Shown piece after piece: positions 18,089-27,712 of a stretch of DNA of 64,000 nucleotides (the stretch's first letter is position 1; the number at the start of each line of letters is the position of its first letter). Origin of the DNA: Acidobacteriaceae bacterium (GTDB taxonomy: Bacteria > Acidobacteriota > Terriglobia > Terriglobales > Acidobacteriaceae); assembly GCA_027307045.1 (NCBI GenBank), contig DAHUXR010000002.1:1-64000 (forward strand), read 5' to 3'. The position numbers and the translations under genes were made by a program. The notes below the pieces were generated by a model, which saw only the letters and a list, made by a program, of their open reading frames with translations, was not told the DNA's origin and ran no database searches.

Positions 18089-20041
18089 TCACATAGACAC
18101 AAGGTCGCTCGGGATGACTGCCGGTTTCTGATCCACGGGTTCCTGGGCTTGGATTGTGGTCCTAGAATTTACCTCCGACTCATTGCGATTGAAGAACAAC
18201 AAATCCAATCTCTCAATCTCGCTGCGCGCCCGCAAGGCATTCGATTCATTTTCAGATCCTCTCCATTTCTCCTCAGCGTCGAGCAGCGCCGCGCGGACCG
18301 TTGGGTACTGTCTGAAATTGCAGTGGATCTGATTGCCCTGGGCTACAGCGGCAATTACGTTTCGCATGAGAACGGTTCCTTCGATTGTGTCTGCCGAACC
18401 TGAAGGAGGGTGCGCAATCTTACGCGCTGCTGGGGACTCGCGAACTTCTCCAGTCGCCTGCTGGCGATAGAACTCGACGATGCCGCCGCCGAGGCGGTTG
18501 CGCATGTAAATGAGCGCCTGCGAGGTGGCATCGACATCGTCATCATGCGCGGCCTTGGGAAACGTGCAGATGTTATGCAGGTAATCTTCAATCCAGTTGC
18601 ACCCGAAAAGCTGAGGATCGGGAAGTTCAATGCTGCCGGATTCCCACAGCGGTGCGGTGGCCTGGGCGCGGGCAAGCTTTCCCCCTTCAGGATTTACCGG
18701 AACGACGCCCGCGATTTCTTTTTGCAATTCACTGATGATGGCCGGGCCGTTGGCTTTATCTTCAATCAGCACGGCGTGGGCCTGAGGATATTTGGCATGA
18801 CAGGCCTTGATGGCGGCCATGGTGGGGCCGAAATCAAGCCGGTCATAAGTGCGGTACGGCAGCATGAAATATTTTCCGCCGGAGCGGCCCCAGACCTGGC
18901 CGGCAACAAAGTCGCTCTCCTGGCCGCCGCTGAAGGTGCAATCCCAGGACTGGACCATGAACTCAAATTTCTCCGGCATCTGGCGATAGAAACGAACCCA
19001 CTGGCGCTTGATGATGCCGCCATCGAGCGGCGCGGGCGTTTGCTGATACTGTCCGTTGAAGGCCCAGCTACCCATGCCGACGCGCTGGCTATCGAGAAAA
19101 GATTGCGGCAGGCGCGCGGACCAGAGCAACGCACCGGATTTTTGGTTTTCAATTTTCTTAGACCGCGGAAATTCCCAAGCTTTATCTTTTGGAGCAACCG
19201 CCGGCAGACTGACGTGCTTCCATCGACTACTTTCACGAGCGAGCACGTGACCGGTGAGATCGAGCTCATGCAGGCGCTGCATAATAATGATCTTGACGCC
19301 GGTTGCCGGATTATTGATGCGGCTGCGAAAAGTGGTATCAAAACGCAGGTTGACGGCTTCCCTTTCAACCTGGCTGATGGCCTGCTCCGGGTTGAGCGGA
19401 TCATCAAAGATCAGGACATCACCACCCATGCCGGTAGCCGTGGCCTGCATGCCGGTGGAGAACATGGCGCCGCGCTCAGAATTTTCATAATGGCTTTTGA
19501 CGTTCTGATCACGCGAGAGCGAGAACACGCTGCTCCACTCTTTCTGGTACCAATCTGACTCAATAATGCTGCGACGGAAAGTGCTGTGCTGTGTGCTGAG
19601 CTTCTCAGAGTACGAAACGAACATGAAGCGACGCGACGGATCGGTGGTCCATACCCAAATGGGAAAGAAAACAGTGATGAGCAGGCTCTTCATGGTCCGC
19701 GGAGGAACATTGAAGATGATGCCTTCAGGGTCGCCACAAACTTTTTTGAATCTCTCGTCCCTAACCAGCGTGAGGTATTCACAGATGAGATCAAGATGCC
19801 AGTTCCAGACGAGTGGACTGACAGGCTCAAGGATGCGCCATGCGCGTTCAACAAATTTTTTGAGCGAGAGCTTGAGAACTTTGGTTTTCTTTGCAGATGC
19901 TGATGCACTGGAGGTCTCATGATCGGCAATATCTAACGAGGCGGGCGAAGACTTGACCTTTGTTCGCAGTTGACGTGCGCTACCGGAGTCAAGTCGTTTC
20001 TTGCGGCCCTTTACTGTCCGGCGTTTGCTGGGTTTAGTCAT
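18089..20041 (-). CDS. Phage terminase large subunit
   Basis: 650 aa; GIIFNVPPRTMKSLL (Walker A-like), VLIFDDPL (Walker B), nuclease region VQSWDCTF...VLIEDKANG. Confidence 0.85.
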   Translation of the reverse strand: MTKPSKRRTVKGRKKRLDSGSARQLRTKVKSSPASLDIADHETSSASASAKKTKVLKLSLKKFVERAWRILEPVSPLVWNWHLDLICEYLTLVRDERFKKVCGDPEGIIFNVPPRTMKSLLITVFFPIWVWTTDPSRRFMFVSYSEKLSTQHSTFRRSIIESDWYQKEWSSVFSLSRDQNVKSHYENSERGAMFSTGMQATATGMGGDVLIFDDPLNPEQAISQVEREAVNLRFDTTFRSRINNPATGVKIIIMQRLHELDLTGHVLARESSRWKHVSLPAVAPKDKAWEFPRSKKIENQKSGALLWSARLPQSFLDSQRVGMGSWAFNGQYQQTPAPLDGGIIKRQWVRFYRQMPEKFEFMVQSWDCTFSGGQESDFVAGQVWGRSGGKYFMLPYRTYDRLDFGPTMAAIKACHAKYPQAHAVLIEDKANGPAIISELQKEIAGVVPVNPEGGKLARAQATAPLWESGSIELPDPQLFGCNWIEDYLHNICTFPKAAHDDDVDATSQALIYMRNRLGGGIVEFYRQQATGEVRESPAARKIAHPPSGSADTIEGTVLMRNVIAAVAQGNQIHCNFRQYPTVRAALLDAEEKWRGSENESNALRARSEIERLDLLFFNRNESEVNSRTTIQAQEPVDQKPAVIPSDLVSM

Positions 20042-20607
20042 CGGTTTCTTTCCTCAAATGCCACGGAGTACATTTGCTGATTCTCGATGTACCCGGCCGT
20101 CGCTTCGGTTTCATCTTCCGCTTCGGGTTCGCCTTCAACACACGTGATGGGCAGAGTGTTTTTTTGCCATCCAACGTAAAGCGCAGTCTTGACGCGATGC
20201 GAGCCCGCCGCGTACTCCCAGATGGCAGTGCCATTAATGTTGCAACTGGTGTCACGCAAATAAGTAACCTTGGCGAAGGTGAGCTGCAGGGCGCTGTTCT
20301 GATGAATGAACTGCGCCATTCCGTCCCTGACCAGCGCGATGGCAGAAATGAACCGGACGGCAAAAGCGGGCGGCGCGGGATAAGCACGCTCACAGTCGAC
20401 AGTTTTGCCCTGGAGGCAATCCTTGCAGGGATTCGACCGGCAATAAGCGTGGATCGCGCATGTGTGGCACGGATACCCCAGAATGCAGGACGAAAACAAA
20501 GTTGGTTGGTGCATTCGATATACGGGTACAAGAAGCTGCGACACTGGATATTTCCCCTTGCAAGTTGAGATCTGGTTGCTGTTGTGCGGCGGGTGGACAT
20601 TTGGCAT
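20038..20607 (-). CDS. Cys-rich protein of unknown function, translationally coupled to terminase
   Basis: Stop/start overlap ATGA with terminase; CHTCAIHAYCRSNPCKDCLQGKTVDC; position would suit a terminase-associated protein. Confidence 0.55.
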   Translation of the reverse strand: MPNVHPPHNSNQISTCKGKYPVSQLLVPVYRMHQPTLFSSCILGYPCHTCAIHAYCRSNPCKDCLQGKTVDCERAYPAPPAFAVRFISAIALVRDGMAQFIHQNSALQLTFAKVTYLRDTSCNINGTAIWEYAAGSHRVKTALYVGWQKNTLPITCVEGEPEAEDETEATAGYIENQQMYSVAFEERNR

Positions 20608-20641
20608 TGCGTCGCACAGGAATCATTGCGCCACGCTCGCT

Positions 20642-21025
20642 TCACGAGCTATTGGTTTCACCATCAACCTGCGGGTCCCACCGCGTGGGTCCAACGATGT
20701 GAACCTGATGAAACGGAAGGCTTCTTGATGTGAGTCCGGAACCGAGCAGGATGAAGCTACATTCCCGGCTACATTCCGGACATGCGATGAGAGCCTGCGA
20801 TGGAAGCGCTGCCATTGCCCGGCGAACAGAGCCGCAACGTGAGCATCGAAGAACAATATAGATACACGCGCGCAGAGCCGGTTGCGAAGAGCGTTGATTG
20901 TGGTCGGCACTTGAAAAGCTCTGTGAACACTGCATGGAAGCTGGCAACGGTTCGTGATCGAATAGCATCTTGTTCTTCTCTTGCACGGCCGAGACAGAGT
21001 GAGCGTGCTTGAGTTGTGTTGTCAT
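20642..21025 (-). CDS. Zinc-ribbon-like small protein
   Basis: LRCSRCGSVRRAMAALPSQALIACPECSRECSFILLGSGLTSRSLPFHQV (CxxC...CxxCxxxC); ATGA overlap with upstream gene. N-terminal extent uncertain. Confidence 0.5.
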   Translation of the reverse strand: MTTQLKHAHSVSAVQEKNKMLFDHEPLPASMQCSQSFSSADHNQRSSQPALRACIYIVLRCSRCGSVRRAMAALPSQALIACPECSRECSFILLGSGLTSRSLPFHQVHIVGPTRWDPQVDGETNSS

Positions 21026-21252
21026 AAGGCCTGCTTGGCGAGATATCTTTCAAAAAGTTTTTGGGCGCATGCCTGACCGCAAACAGGTTCATCAGTAGAA
21101 CGCAAGCCGCCGGCGGCAGAGTACGGGCGGCAAGTAAAACGTTGCTCAATAGAGATGACGAACCAGTGATTGGCTTCGCGACGGACGTTGGTGCATCCGG
21201 GCGCGGCGCACTTCACGGTTGTAACCAAATGAGGATTGCGCAACTTGGTCAA
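21022..21252 (-). CDS. Small zinc-finger-like protein
   Basis: TTG start at 21252 preceded by GGAGG; KCAAPGCTNVRREANHWFVISIEQRFTCRPYSAAGGLRSTDEPVCGQACAQKLFERYL. Confidence 0.5.
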   Translation of the reverse strand: MTKLRNPHLVTTVKCAAPGCTNVRREANHWFVISIEQRFTCRPYSAAGGLRSTDEPVCGQACAQKLFERYLAKQAL

Positions 21253-22292
21253 AATGAAACCTCCAGGAAGATTTCTGATTGCGAGAGCAATTTCAAAATC
21301 GGGCCTGCCAAAAAAGGCGACAGACATGAGCGGAGAAAGCGCGATATCAGCACAAAGAGCGAAGCGAATGGAGATCGAGTATCGGTTTGCGAAGGTCGAG
21401 AACGCGGGCAACCCGGAGCGGAAACGACGCTAGCGCCAGACTGACAACAGTAGTGATCACCGCAAAACGGTAGCGGCCGATTGGAAGTAACAATTAAGCC
21501 GGGAAACGCGGCGGAGTGGCCACGAGTCAGTTCGGCGGCGGTATCGGAATCAGACCAGTGACCGTCGGCGCGGTGGTCGTCAAGACAGCGGCTGCAATAC
21601 TGGTTGTTGCAGTCAAGACATAGATAAAGATGGTTGCTGCAAAAATCCTGGTCGCAAACAGCACATGACGCGGAGCAAGCAGTGTCACAAACGAGACAGA
21701 GACGATCTTTGTTGGTTGGATGAAAAACATGATTGGGCGAGTTTGAGGAAGGTACGCAGCAGGTTTTTGAAGCTTCCACCGGGTGCCGCAGATACCTAGC
21801 CTGCCCGTTGACACTTGATCGAGTGTTAAGGCCACGTTGCGATGCGCTGGCTTGAGTAATGGAGTGTTCGGGTACAGGATTAAATGATGGAGATAGCCGC
21901 CTCCAAAGGATTTTTTGCTGCCTTGGCTGAGAGGTTGAACAGGTTGATTGCAGCCAAACCGAGCCAAAGAGCAATGTAATCATCGCTTTTGATGGCCGAA
22001 AGCAGGAGTCGCACTTGGACAAACAAGAATTTTGTAGCCTTCTGCTTAGAAGGCAGAGGGACATAACATGTCGGCTGGGGCTCTCCTCTCCAGTAAAGAG
22101 CGGGAAACCCGACCTTTCGACCAAGGAAGAATGCTGAAGTGTTTTAGGATACCCTCCGGCTGAGCCATGCGACCAACTTGCAGAACTAGCTGTGCGCTGC
22201 TCCATATGGAGTGCACCAAGCCAGCCATATGAAAGAGATGAAAAGAACTGTGTAACGACGATCGGAATAGGAGAATTGGAGACCGATGGCAA
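21249..22292 (-). CDS. Open frame containing a B-box-like Cys/His-rich protein (boundaries uncertain; real CDS probably only about 21.4-21.8 kb)
   Basis: Embedded CLVCDTACSASCAVCDQDFCSNHLYLCLDCNNQYCSRCLDDHRADGHWSDSDTAAEL; flanking parts of the frame look non-coding. Confidence 0.35.
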   Translation of the reverse strand: MPSVSNSPIPIVVTQFFSSLSYGWLGALHMEQRTASSASWSHGSAGGYPKTLQHSSLVERSGFPLFTGEESPSRHVMSLCLLSRRLQNSCLSKCDSCFRPSKAMITLLFGSVWLQSTCSTSQPRQQKILWRRLSPSFNPVPEHSITQASASQRGLNTRSSVNGQARYLRHPVEASKTCCVPSSNSPNHVFHPTNKDRLCLVCDTACSASCAVCDQDFCSNHLYLCLDCNNQYCSRCLDDHRADGHWSDSDTAAELTRGHSAAFPGLIVTSNRPLPFCGDHYCCQSGASVVSAPGCPRSRPSQTDTRSPFASLFVLISRFLRSCLSPFLAGPILKLLSQSEIFLEVSF

Positions 22293-22720
22293 TCGACAAG
22301 ACCATCATTGACAGTTACTGGCCGCCTGCAACAAGCCGGAAGACATGGCCGGCAAGAACAGGCTTCGTAAAGAACTTACAAAAGTGGTGCTGGAGCGAGG
22401 GGCTACAAGCAGAGCTGACCGATCATCTAGGATACGGGAAAATGATCCAGCCGGCATCAAAACGGTAACACGCGCAATAGGGTAAGCCGGAGAAAGCTGA
22501 AGAGGAACTTTGGAAGTTGGATCTGGAGACGACGAGACCGGCAATCGACGTTCAAACCAATCGTTGCCAGGGGCAGAATCGATTCAGCGGCTTTTGATGA
22601 CAAAATCATATTCAAGTACACGCGAGATATGACGACGCGGAAGATACAGGACCATCCGGAGGACATTTATGAAATTGAGGCGTCCCCCCCCGACGCAGAT
22701 TTCCAACGTAACAGAGGGGA
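22286..22720 (+). pseudogene. Decayed IS256 (mutator)-type transposase fragment
   Basis: Pieces in several frames: LRKELTKVVLERGLQAELTDHLGYGK then FKPIVARGRIDSAAFDDKIIFKYTRDMTTRKIQDHPEDIYEIEASPPDADF; internal stops and frameshifts. Confidence 0.7.
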
Positions 22721-22744
22721 GAGGTCGAAATTAGGATTTGGAGT

Positions 22745-23623
22745 TTAGCGACTCCCTTGTAAATTGGAATTCAATTGCACAATGGCATGTTGCAATAGAT
22801 TCAGTCCGATTGTCCATCGACGTACCGGGTCATAGTCGCCGTCACCAAAACCGGTCACATACGCTGTTATGCAGAAACCCGTGACGAAAACGTTCGGGCC
22901 GTCCAAACGGGGATTATCTCGCAATCGGTGAGCATCGTTTTCTTCCAATGGAGTCACATTGGTGCCTTCATCATGAGTAGCGATATCCAAATGTTCGTCG
23001 TTATTCGTCGCGTCGGCGAGATCATCAAAATGCCTTAGACTCGTGGCCTCCGGGTACCCGCTGCAAAGCGCGCGATCTATCTGCTCATAAACCTGTACGT
23101 CTTCAGTATTTCCTGGTGAAGTCGAAGCCGGCTCGCTCATCGTTGCCGATGAACATGTGCCTTCTGACTTGGCGCTACTATCAGAGACAGGGGCTTCCTG
23201 CTGGTAATAACAGTGGCGAACGACCAGTTCTACGGTGGCAGCAATTTCAGGGGCGCGGTCAAGCAGTCGGCAAAGCTCTTTGACAAACGCTTCATGCTTT
23301 TCGAAAGAATAGCGGTCGCTTTCGTTCACAAAGATCAAGTCAATGTAAGAAACGAATTTTCGATCACCAAAGATCTCTTCTTCTGGCGCGACTTCGCTGC
23401 TTGACCACACATCGCACTTTGCGGTTGCCAGGGGAGATTCAGCGGTGTTGATGCGCGAAAGAAACGAATTGAGTTCTGGATAGGCACGTGCTTCAGGGAT
23501 TTGCAGTAAAAGCTCAGGATGGCTTTTCAGATCATAGTAGCGGACGCTGGGATCATTGGAGCGCCACGGGATTTCCAGCGCCGGAGCGCTGCCGCCCAGC
23601 TCAACAGAAAAATCGGCTTGCAT
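22745..23623 (-). CDS. Hypothetical protein
   Basis: 292 aa acidic ORF; stop abuts YheT-like gene start region. Confidence 0.55.
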   Translation of the reverse strand: MQADFSVELGGSAPALEIPWRSNDPSVRYYDLKSHPELLLQIPEARAYPELNSFLSRINTAESPLATAKCDVWSSSEVAPEEEIFGDRKFVSYIDLIFVNESDRYSFEKHEAFVKELCRLLDRAPEIAATVELVVRHCYYQQEAPVSDSSAKSEGTCSSATMSEPASTSPGNTEDVQVYEQIDRALCSGYPEATSLRHFDDLADATNNDEHLDIATHDEGTNVTPLEENDAHRLRDNPRLDGPNVFVTGFCITAYVTGFGDGDYDPVRRWTIGLNLLQHAIVQLNSNLQGSR

Positions 23624-24621
23624 CAGATCATTCCATGATGTTGAAAGAAATGCATAATCTGGCGTTCCGCCCAGCGCCCGTCGTATCCATTCGGCTGCGC
23701 CAAAAAAGCGCAGTGGCCGCCATGAGGCGTTTCCAACAGCATAATGTGGGGATTAGCCACGATCTTAGCCCGGGTTTCCGGCAGCAGGCGGATAAAAGGA
23801 TCGTCCGTGGCATGAATCACCAGAGTAGGTAGCGCGATGTTTTCAATCACACGATATGCGCCAGAGCGAGTGTAATAATCCTGCGCACTTTCAAAGCCGC
23901 AATAACGCGCGGTAATCACATCATCAAATTCCCGAATAGTGGTGGGAAAGCGACCAACCCTTTTATATGTGTCAGGAAACAACTTGCGTTTGCCTTCATA
24001 CGTGCGCATCAGGCTGAGCAGAAATTTCCATTCGTAGATGCGATTGCCACCCATATGCATGGCGTCCGCCGAGGCGGCCAGGTCCGCCGCCGGTGAAACT
24101 GCCGCTACCGCTTTCAGTTCGGCAGGCGCATCCGCGCCTAGTTCGCCGGCCAGTTTCAGAACCAGGTTTCCTCCCATCGAGTAACCAATCAATCCCACGC
24201 GTGAAATTTTTCGTTGTTCAATCACGGCGCGCAGCACCGCGCCCACATCGCCTGAAAGCCCGGAATGGTACAGCGTGGGCGTCAGCTTTCCCGTGCCTCC
24301 GCAGCTGCGCATGTTCATCCGGACAACGTTCATCCGGGCATCCCACGCTTTTGCGGAATTGCCAATCACATATTGTGACAAGCTTGAACCCTCAAGCCCA
24401 TGGACAATAATTACCGTCGGCCGGCGCTCGGAGTCCGCTTGCCAGTGGCAGTGGCACAGGACTTGAGTATCGGCGTCAACTCGATACAGACATTCTTCCG
24501 GCGAAGGCAGGTTATTTTTGCGGGGAAGAAAGTTGCCGGCCAAGGTCATGGCGTGGCGATTGCGCAGATAACGGCGCGGAACAAATGGATCGAAAATCGG
24601 GTCTCTTGGATTTTCAGCCAT
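23623..24621 (-). CDS. Alpha/beta hydrolase, YheT family
   Basis: RPTVIIVHGLEGSS, GLIGYSMGGNLVLKLAGE, VIHATDDPFIRLL, HGGHCAFL. Confidence 0.85.
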   Translation of the reverse strand: MAENPRDPIFDPFVPRRYLRNRHAMTLAGNFLPRKNNLPSPEECLYRVDADTQVLCHCHWQADSERRPTVIIVHGLEGSSLSQYVIGNSAKAWDARMNVVRMNMRSCGGTGKLTPTLYHSGLSGDVGAVLRAVIEQRKISRVGLIGYSMGGNLVLKLAGELGADAPAELKAVAAVSPAADLAASADAMHMGGNRIYEWKFLLSLMRTYEGKRKLFPDTYKRVGRFPTTIREFDDVITARYCGFESAQDYYTRSGAYRVIENIALPTLVIHATDDPFIRLLPETRAKIVANPHIMLLETPHGGHCAFLAQPNGYDGRWAERQIMHFFQHHGMI

Positions 24622-24694
24622 GCTGCTAGAAACCAGCTCTTGCGAGTTCGCCTATAATGAATGATGCTGTAACTATTTTAAACGAGCCAGCAAT

Positions 24695-24919
24695 ATGCCG
24701 ATTTTTGAATACGTCTGCCAGCAGTGCAACCACCAGTTTGAAGCCATTGTAGTGAGCAAGCAAAAAGCCGCCTGCCCAAAATGTGAGAGCAAACGGCTGA
24801 GCCAGCAGCTTTCCAGCTTCGCGGTCGGAGGCGAGAAGTCTCGCGCAACAGCTCCTGCAAGCGGCCCGTGCGGTAGCTGCGGCGACCCGCGCGGCCCTGG
24901 CTCCTGCAGTATGAATTAG
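24695..24919 (+). CDS. FmdB-family zinc ribbon protein
   Basis: MPIFEYVCQQCNHQFEAIVVSKQKAACPKCESKRLSQQLSSFAV. Confidence 0.85.
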   Translation: MPIFEYVCQQCNHQFEAIVVSKQKAACPKCESKRLSQQLSSFAVGGEKSRATAPASGPCGSCGDPRGPGSCSMN

Positions 24920-25010
24920 CAGTCTGTCCACTTTCAGCCAACCAACCTGGCGTTGCGCATTGTCTCGGGTGGGCTGCTGAAATCGTGTAAAATGGGTGTC
25001 TAGCCTTTAC

Positions 25011-25086
25011 GGTGGGTATAGTTCAGTGGCAGAACGCCAGACTGTGGCTCTGGATGTCGTGGGTTCGACCCCCACTACCCACCCCA
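25011..25086 (+). tRNA. tRNA-His (GTG anticodon), CCA encoded
   Basis: GGTGGGTATAGTTCAGTGGCAGAACGCCAGACTGTGGCTCTGGATGTCGTGGGTTCGACCCCCACTACCCACCCCA folds as cloverleaf; extra 5' G (G-1). Confidence 0.95.
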
Positions 25087-25643
25087 ACTTCTTCTTTTTT
25101 GAACCAGCGGTTTAGTGGAATCGTACCGTCCACCTCCAGTCCTTTGCAGTTGACCGATGTCTTTCCCGTTTTGACATTCATCCACATTTGAATCGTCTCA
25201 GGGTAAGCTTATGATTTCAACGTCCCGCCATTTCCGGAAGGATGTTATAGATATAAGCCTCATAGCTTTGACGGATTGAAATCTCCTGGACATTTCTTCG
25301 CGCTTATATCGTCCAAATCGCCATACCAAAGAGCAATTCTTCTATTGGCTCCTGGTTGCGAACCACGTCGCCCCGGTTTCTCACAGAGTGTCTGCGCTAG
25401 CCAACTGTTCTCGCGGCTTTGCTTAATTTTTGCCGGAAAATTGCAAATGTTTGCACATATACAGATGCCCAAGTCGCAATTGGCGGCCCCCTGTTGCTCG
25501 TAACTGTATATAAAACATGACTTAATGACACTTTTCTGTTTGAGACAGATGGCAGGCTAACTGCCCGAGATGACGGTGAAACATTCGGGCCTTCCTGGAT
25601 ATACGTTCATTCGCAGAAAAGACACGAGCTTTGGAGCGTCATT

Positions 25644-26531
25644 GTGGCAAAAGTCACTGGACCGCAGCTTCTTGATCGGATCGACCGGCATCGTTGGGCA
25701 GACCTCGGAAGGAAGCGTTACGTCCGCGAGTATGTTCTGCCGCTCAATCCTGTCATCATCACGGAAGGCATCGAGCACTGGGTGGCGCGTAAGAAATGGA
25801 CGCTTGATTTCTTCCGGCTGAAATATGGCAGCCTCCCGCTGACTGTCGATGGCAGGCAACTCGAAATGGGTACCCTTATCGATGAGGTAAAGGTATCGAC
25901 CCCTGAACGTCCAGCTCCCTACCTGCGGAACCACCCCGTTAAGGACCTGCCCGAAGAACTGCAGTTCGATGTACAGCCGATGCCGGAGTGCGTGAGTCCA
26001 AATTGGTTTGACCATGGGTTGATTAAAGCGTGGAAGGATTTCACCTATGTGGAGCTTTACATCGGCGGCACGGGGGCCAAATTTCCCATACTCCACTACG
26101 ATGGGCTGCACACACATGCCTTTCTGATGCAGTTGGAAGGCGTGAAGGAATATGTCGCGTTTCCGCCAGAGCAAGCCCCGCTGATGTATGCCGGACAAGA
26201 CGCAGCTCATGAGAACAAATCGGCCGTGGATAACATTGAAACGCCGGATGTGAGCCGATTCCCGAAATTCTGCGGCGCAAGCGGTTTCCGCTTCAAACTC
26301 TATCCGGGAGAGACACTCTTTGTCCCTTCTGGATGGTGGCACACGGCGCGCATCCTCTCTCCTTCCGTCACCGTATCCATCAACGCAGCCAATGCTGCCA
26401 ACTGGAAAACTTTTCGCCGTGATTTCTGCGAATCCTATTGGGCTGGGCGAAAAGCGCGACGCGCTGTCGGGTCGGCCTATCTGAATTTCTTCGGCGCGAT
26501 GATGCGCATGGCGGATCGAACCACCAACTAA
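25644..26531 (+). CDS. JmjC/cupin-8 family Fe(II)/2OG-type oxygenase-like protein
   Basis: HYD (HxD) in FPILHYDGLHTHAFLMQLEGVKEYVAFPP and distal His in LFVPSGWWHTARIL. Confidence 0.75.
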   Translation: MAKVTGPQLLDRIDRHRWADLGRKRYVREYVLPLNPVIITEGIEHWVARKKWTLDFFRLKYGSLPLTVDGRQLEMGTLIDEVKVSTPERPAPYLRNHPVKDLPEELQFDVQPMPECVSPNWFDHGLIKAWKDFTYVELYIGGTGAKFPILHYDGLHTHAFLMQLEGVKEYVAFPPEQAPLMYAGQDAAHENKSAVDNIETPDVSRFPKFCGASGFRFKLYPGETLFVPSGWWHTARILSPSVTVSINAANAANWKTFRRDFCESYWAGRKARRAVGSAYLNFFGAMMRMADRTTN

Positions 26532-26630
26532 TTCTTGGTCCAGATAACTGACTGGACCTAATCACTTTCGCGCAAGCCAGATCGGGTGTTTTGCGAAATA
26601 CAAACTTGAGGCGGCAAGGTTGGAAAGAGA

Positions 26631-27650
26631 ATGAGGCGTGACAAATTTTTTGCCGGTGACCGGGTTGTGGTGCGCTCGCCGCAGGAAATCCTCTCAACGC
26701 TCGATGCCAACGGCACCCTGGACAACCATCCTTTTATGCCGGAGATGCTGGATTTTTGCGGCAAGTCTTTTCTCGTCCACCGGCGCGTGGAAAAAACCTG
26801 CGTGGAAGCTCCGCCACCCATCGAGCCAAACCGGCGCTTTGCAAAGAACGACGTTGTCACCTTGGAAGGACTACGTTGTGATGGCAGCGGACACGACGGC
26901 TGCAAGCGCGGGTGTCGCTTTTATTGGAAGGAAGCGTGGCTGCGCCCTGCTGATGGCGCGGGAAATACGGTACCCGTGGAGAAATCGGCTCTGCCACAAT
27001 TACGTGCTCGTCTCAAAGTGAAGGCTGACGCGGAACGTTATTTCTGCCAGTCGACAGAGCTACTCCGTTCGACCGAAGCATTTCCAGGACGAATGAAACC
27101 CTGGCTTGTTCGAATTGCTTTCCGGCAGATCTTCCAGAAAGATCGCTCAGCATCAGAGATTGCAAAGCTCTTTGTGCGCTGGCTCCGGATACGGCTTCAA
27201 CGCGCTGCGGCAGGAGACGACCGGCTTCGCGGCCCCGACACCAGGGAAACACCCGTCGAGGTGCTTGATCTCAAGCCGGGCGAACTGGTTCGCATAAAGC
27301 CCCTCGATCAGATCGTCCCGACCCTGAATCGCAAGAAACGCAATCGAGGCATGGTTGTTTGCCATGAGATGACCCTGTGTTGTGAGACCGTGGCCGAAGT
27401 ACGCTACCGCGTCGATCACGTGATTGAGGAATCGTCCGGCAAGATGCGGGAACTCAAGCACACGGTGACACTGCAAGGCCCTCAGGGCGAAAAGTCTCTG
27501 TGTGATGAATGTCTCTGCTACGGAGAAATGGGCGATTGTCCGCGCGGTGAGTTGATGTACTGGCGAGAAATCTGGCTGGAGCGCGTGAACGGACAAAGTC
27601 GGGTCAGCCCGGAAACTGAGGAATTCGCGCGATACGCGTCCGCCCGTTGA
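26631..27650 (+). CDS. Cys-rich protein of unknown function at NRPS/PKS locus
   Basis: 339 aa; LEGLRCDGSGHDGCKRGCRFYWKEAWL and CDECLCYGEMGDCPRGELMYWREIWLERV; same strand directly upstream of NRPS. Confidence 0.6.
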   Translation: MRRDKFFAGDRVVVRSPQEILSTLDANGTLDNHPFMPEMLDFCGKSFLVHRRVEKTCVEAPPPIEPNRRFAKNDVVTLEGLRCDGSGHDGCKRGCRFYWKEAWLRPADGAGNTVPVEKSALPQLRARLKVKADAERYFCQSTELLRSTEAFPGRMKPWLVRIAFRQIFQKDRSASEIAKLFVRWLRIRLQRAAAGDDRLRGPDTRETPVEVLDLKPGELVRIKPLDQIVPTLNRKKRNRGMVVCHEMTLCCETVAEVRYRVDHVIEESSGKMRELKHTVTLQGPQGEKSLCDECLCYGEMGDCPRGELMYWREIWLERVNGQSRVSPETEEFARYASAR

Positions 27651-27665
27651 CTCTTCGCCCTGCGT

Positions 27666-27681
27666 TGTGAGCAAGATCACA
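27666..27681. promoter_or_regulatory. CRP/FNR-type palindrome upstream of NRPS
   Basis: TGTGA-GCAAGA-TCACA, exact match to the CRP half-site pair; 32 bp before the annotated NRPS start. Confidence 0.6.
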
Positions 27682-27712
27682 TCGCTGATGTGCTGGAATC
27701 GCGGAATATTGA

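Noticed and set aside
24626-24931. Minus-strand ORF over FmdB
   Set aside because: Antisense to a clear zinc-ribbon gene with a recognisable family start motif.
25011-25086. tRNA-His as the prophage attachment site
   Set aside because: About 2.3 kb of host genes (YheT-like, FmdB, hypothetical) lie between it and the phage block, and I saw no duplicate of its 3' end in the window; the left flank is not available.
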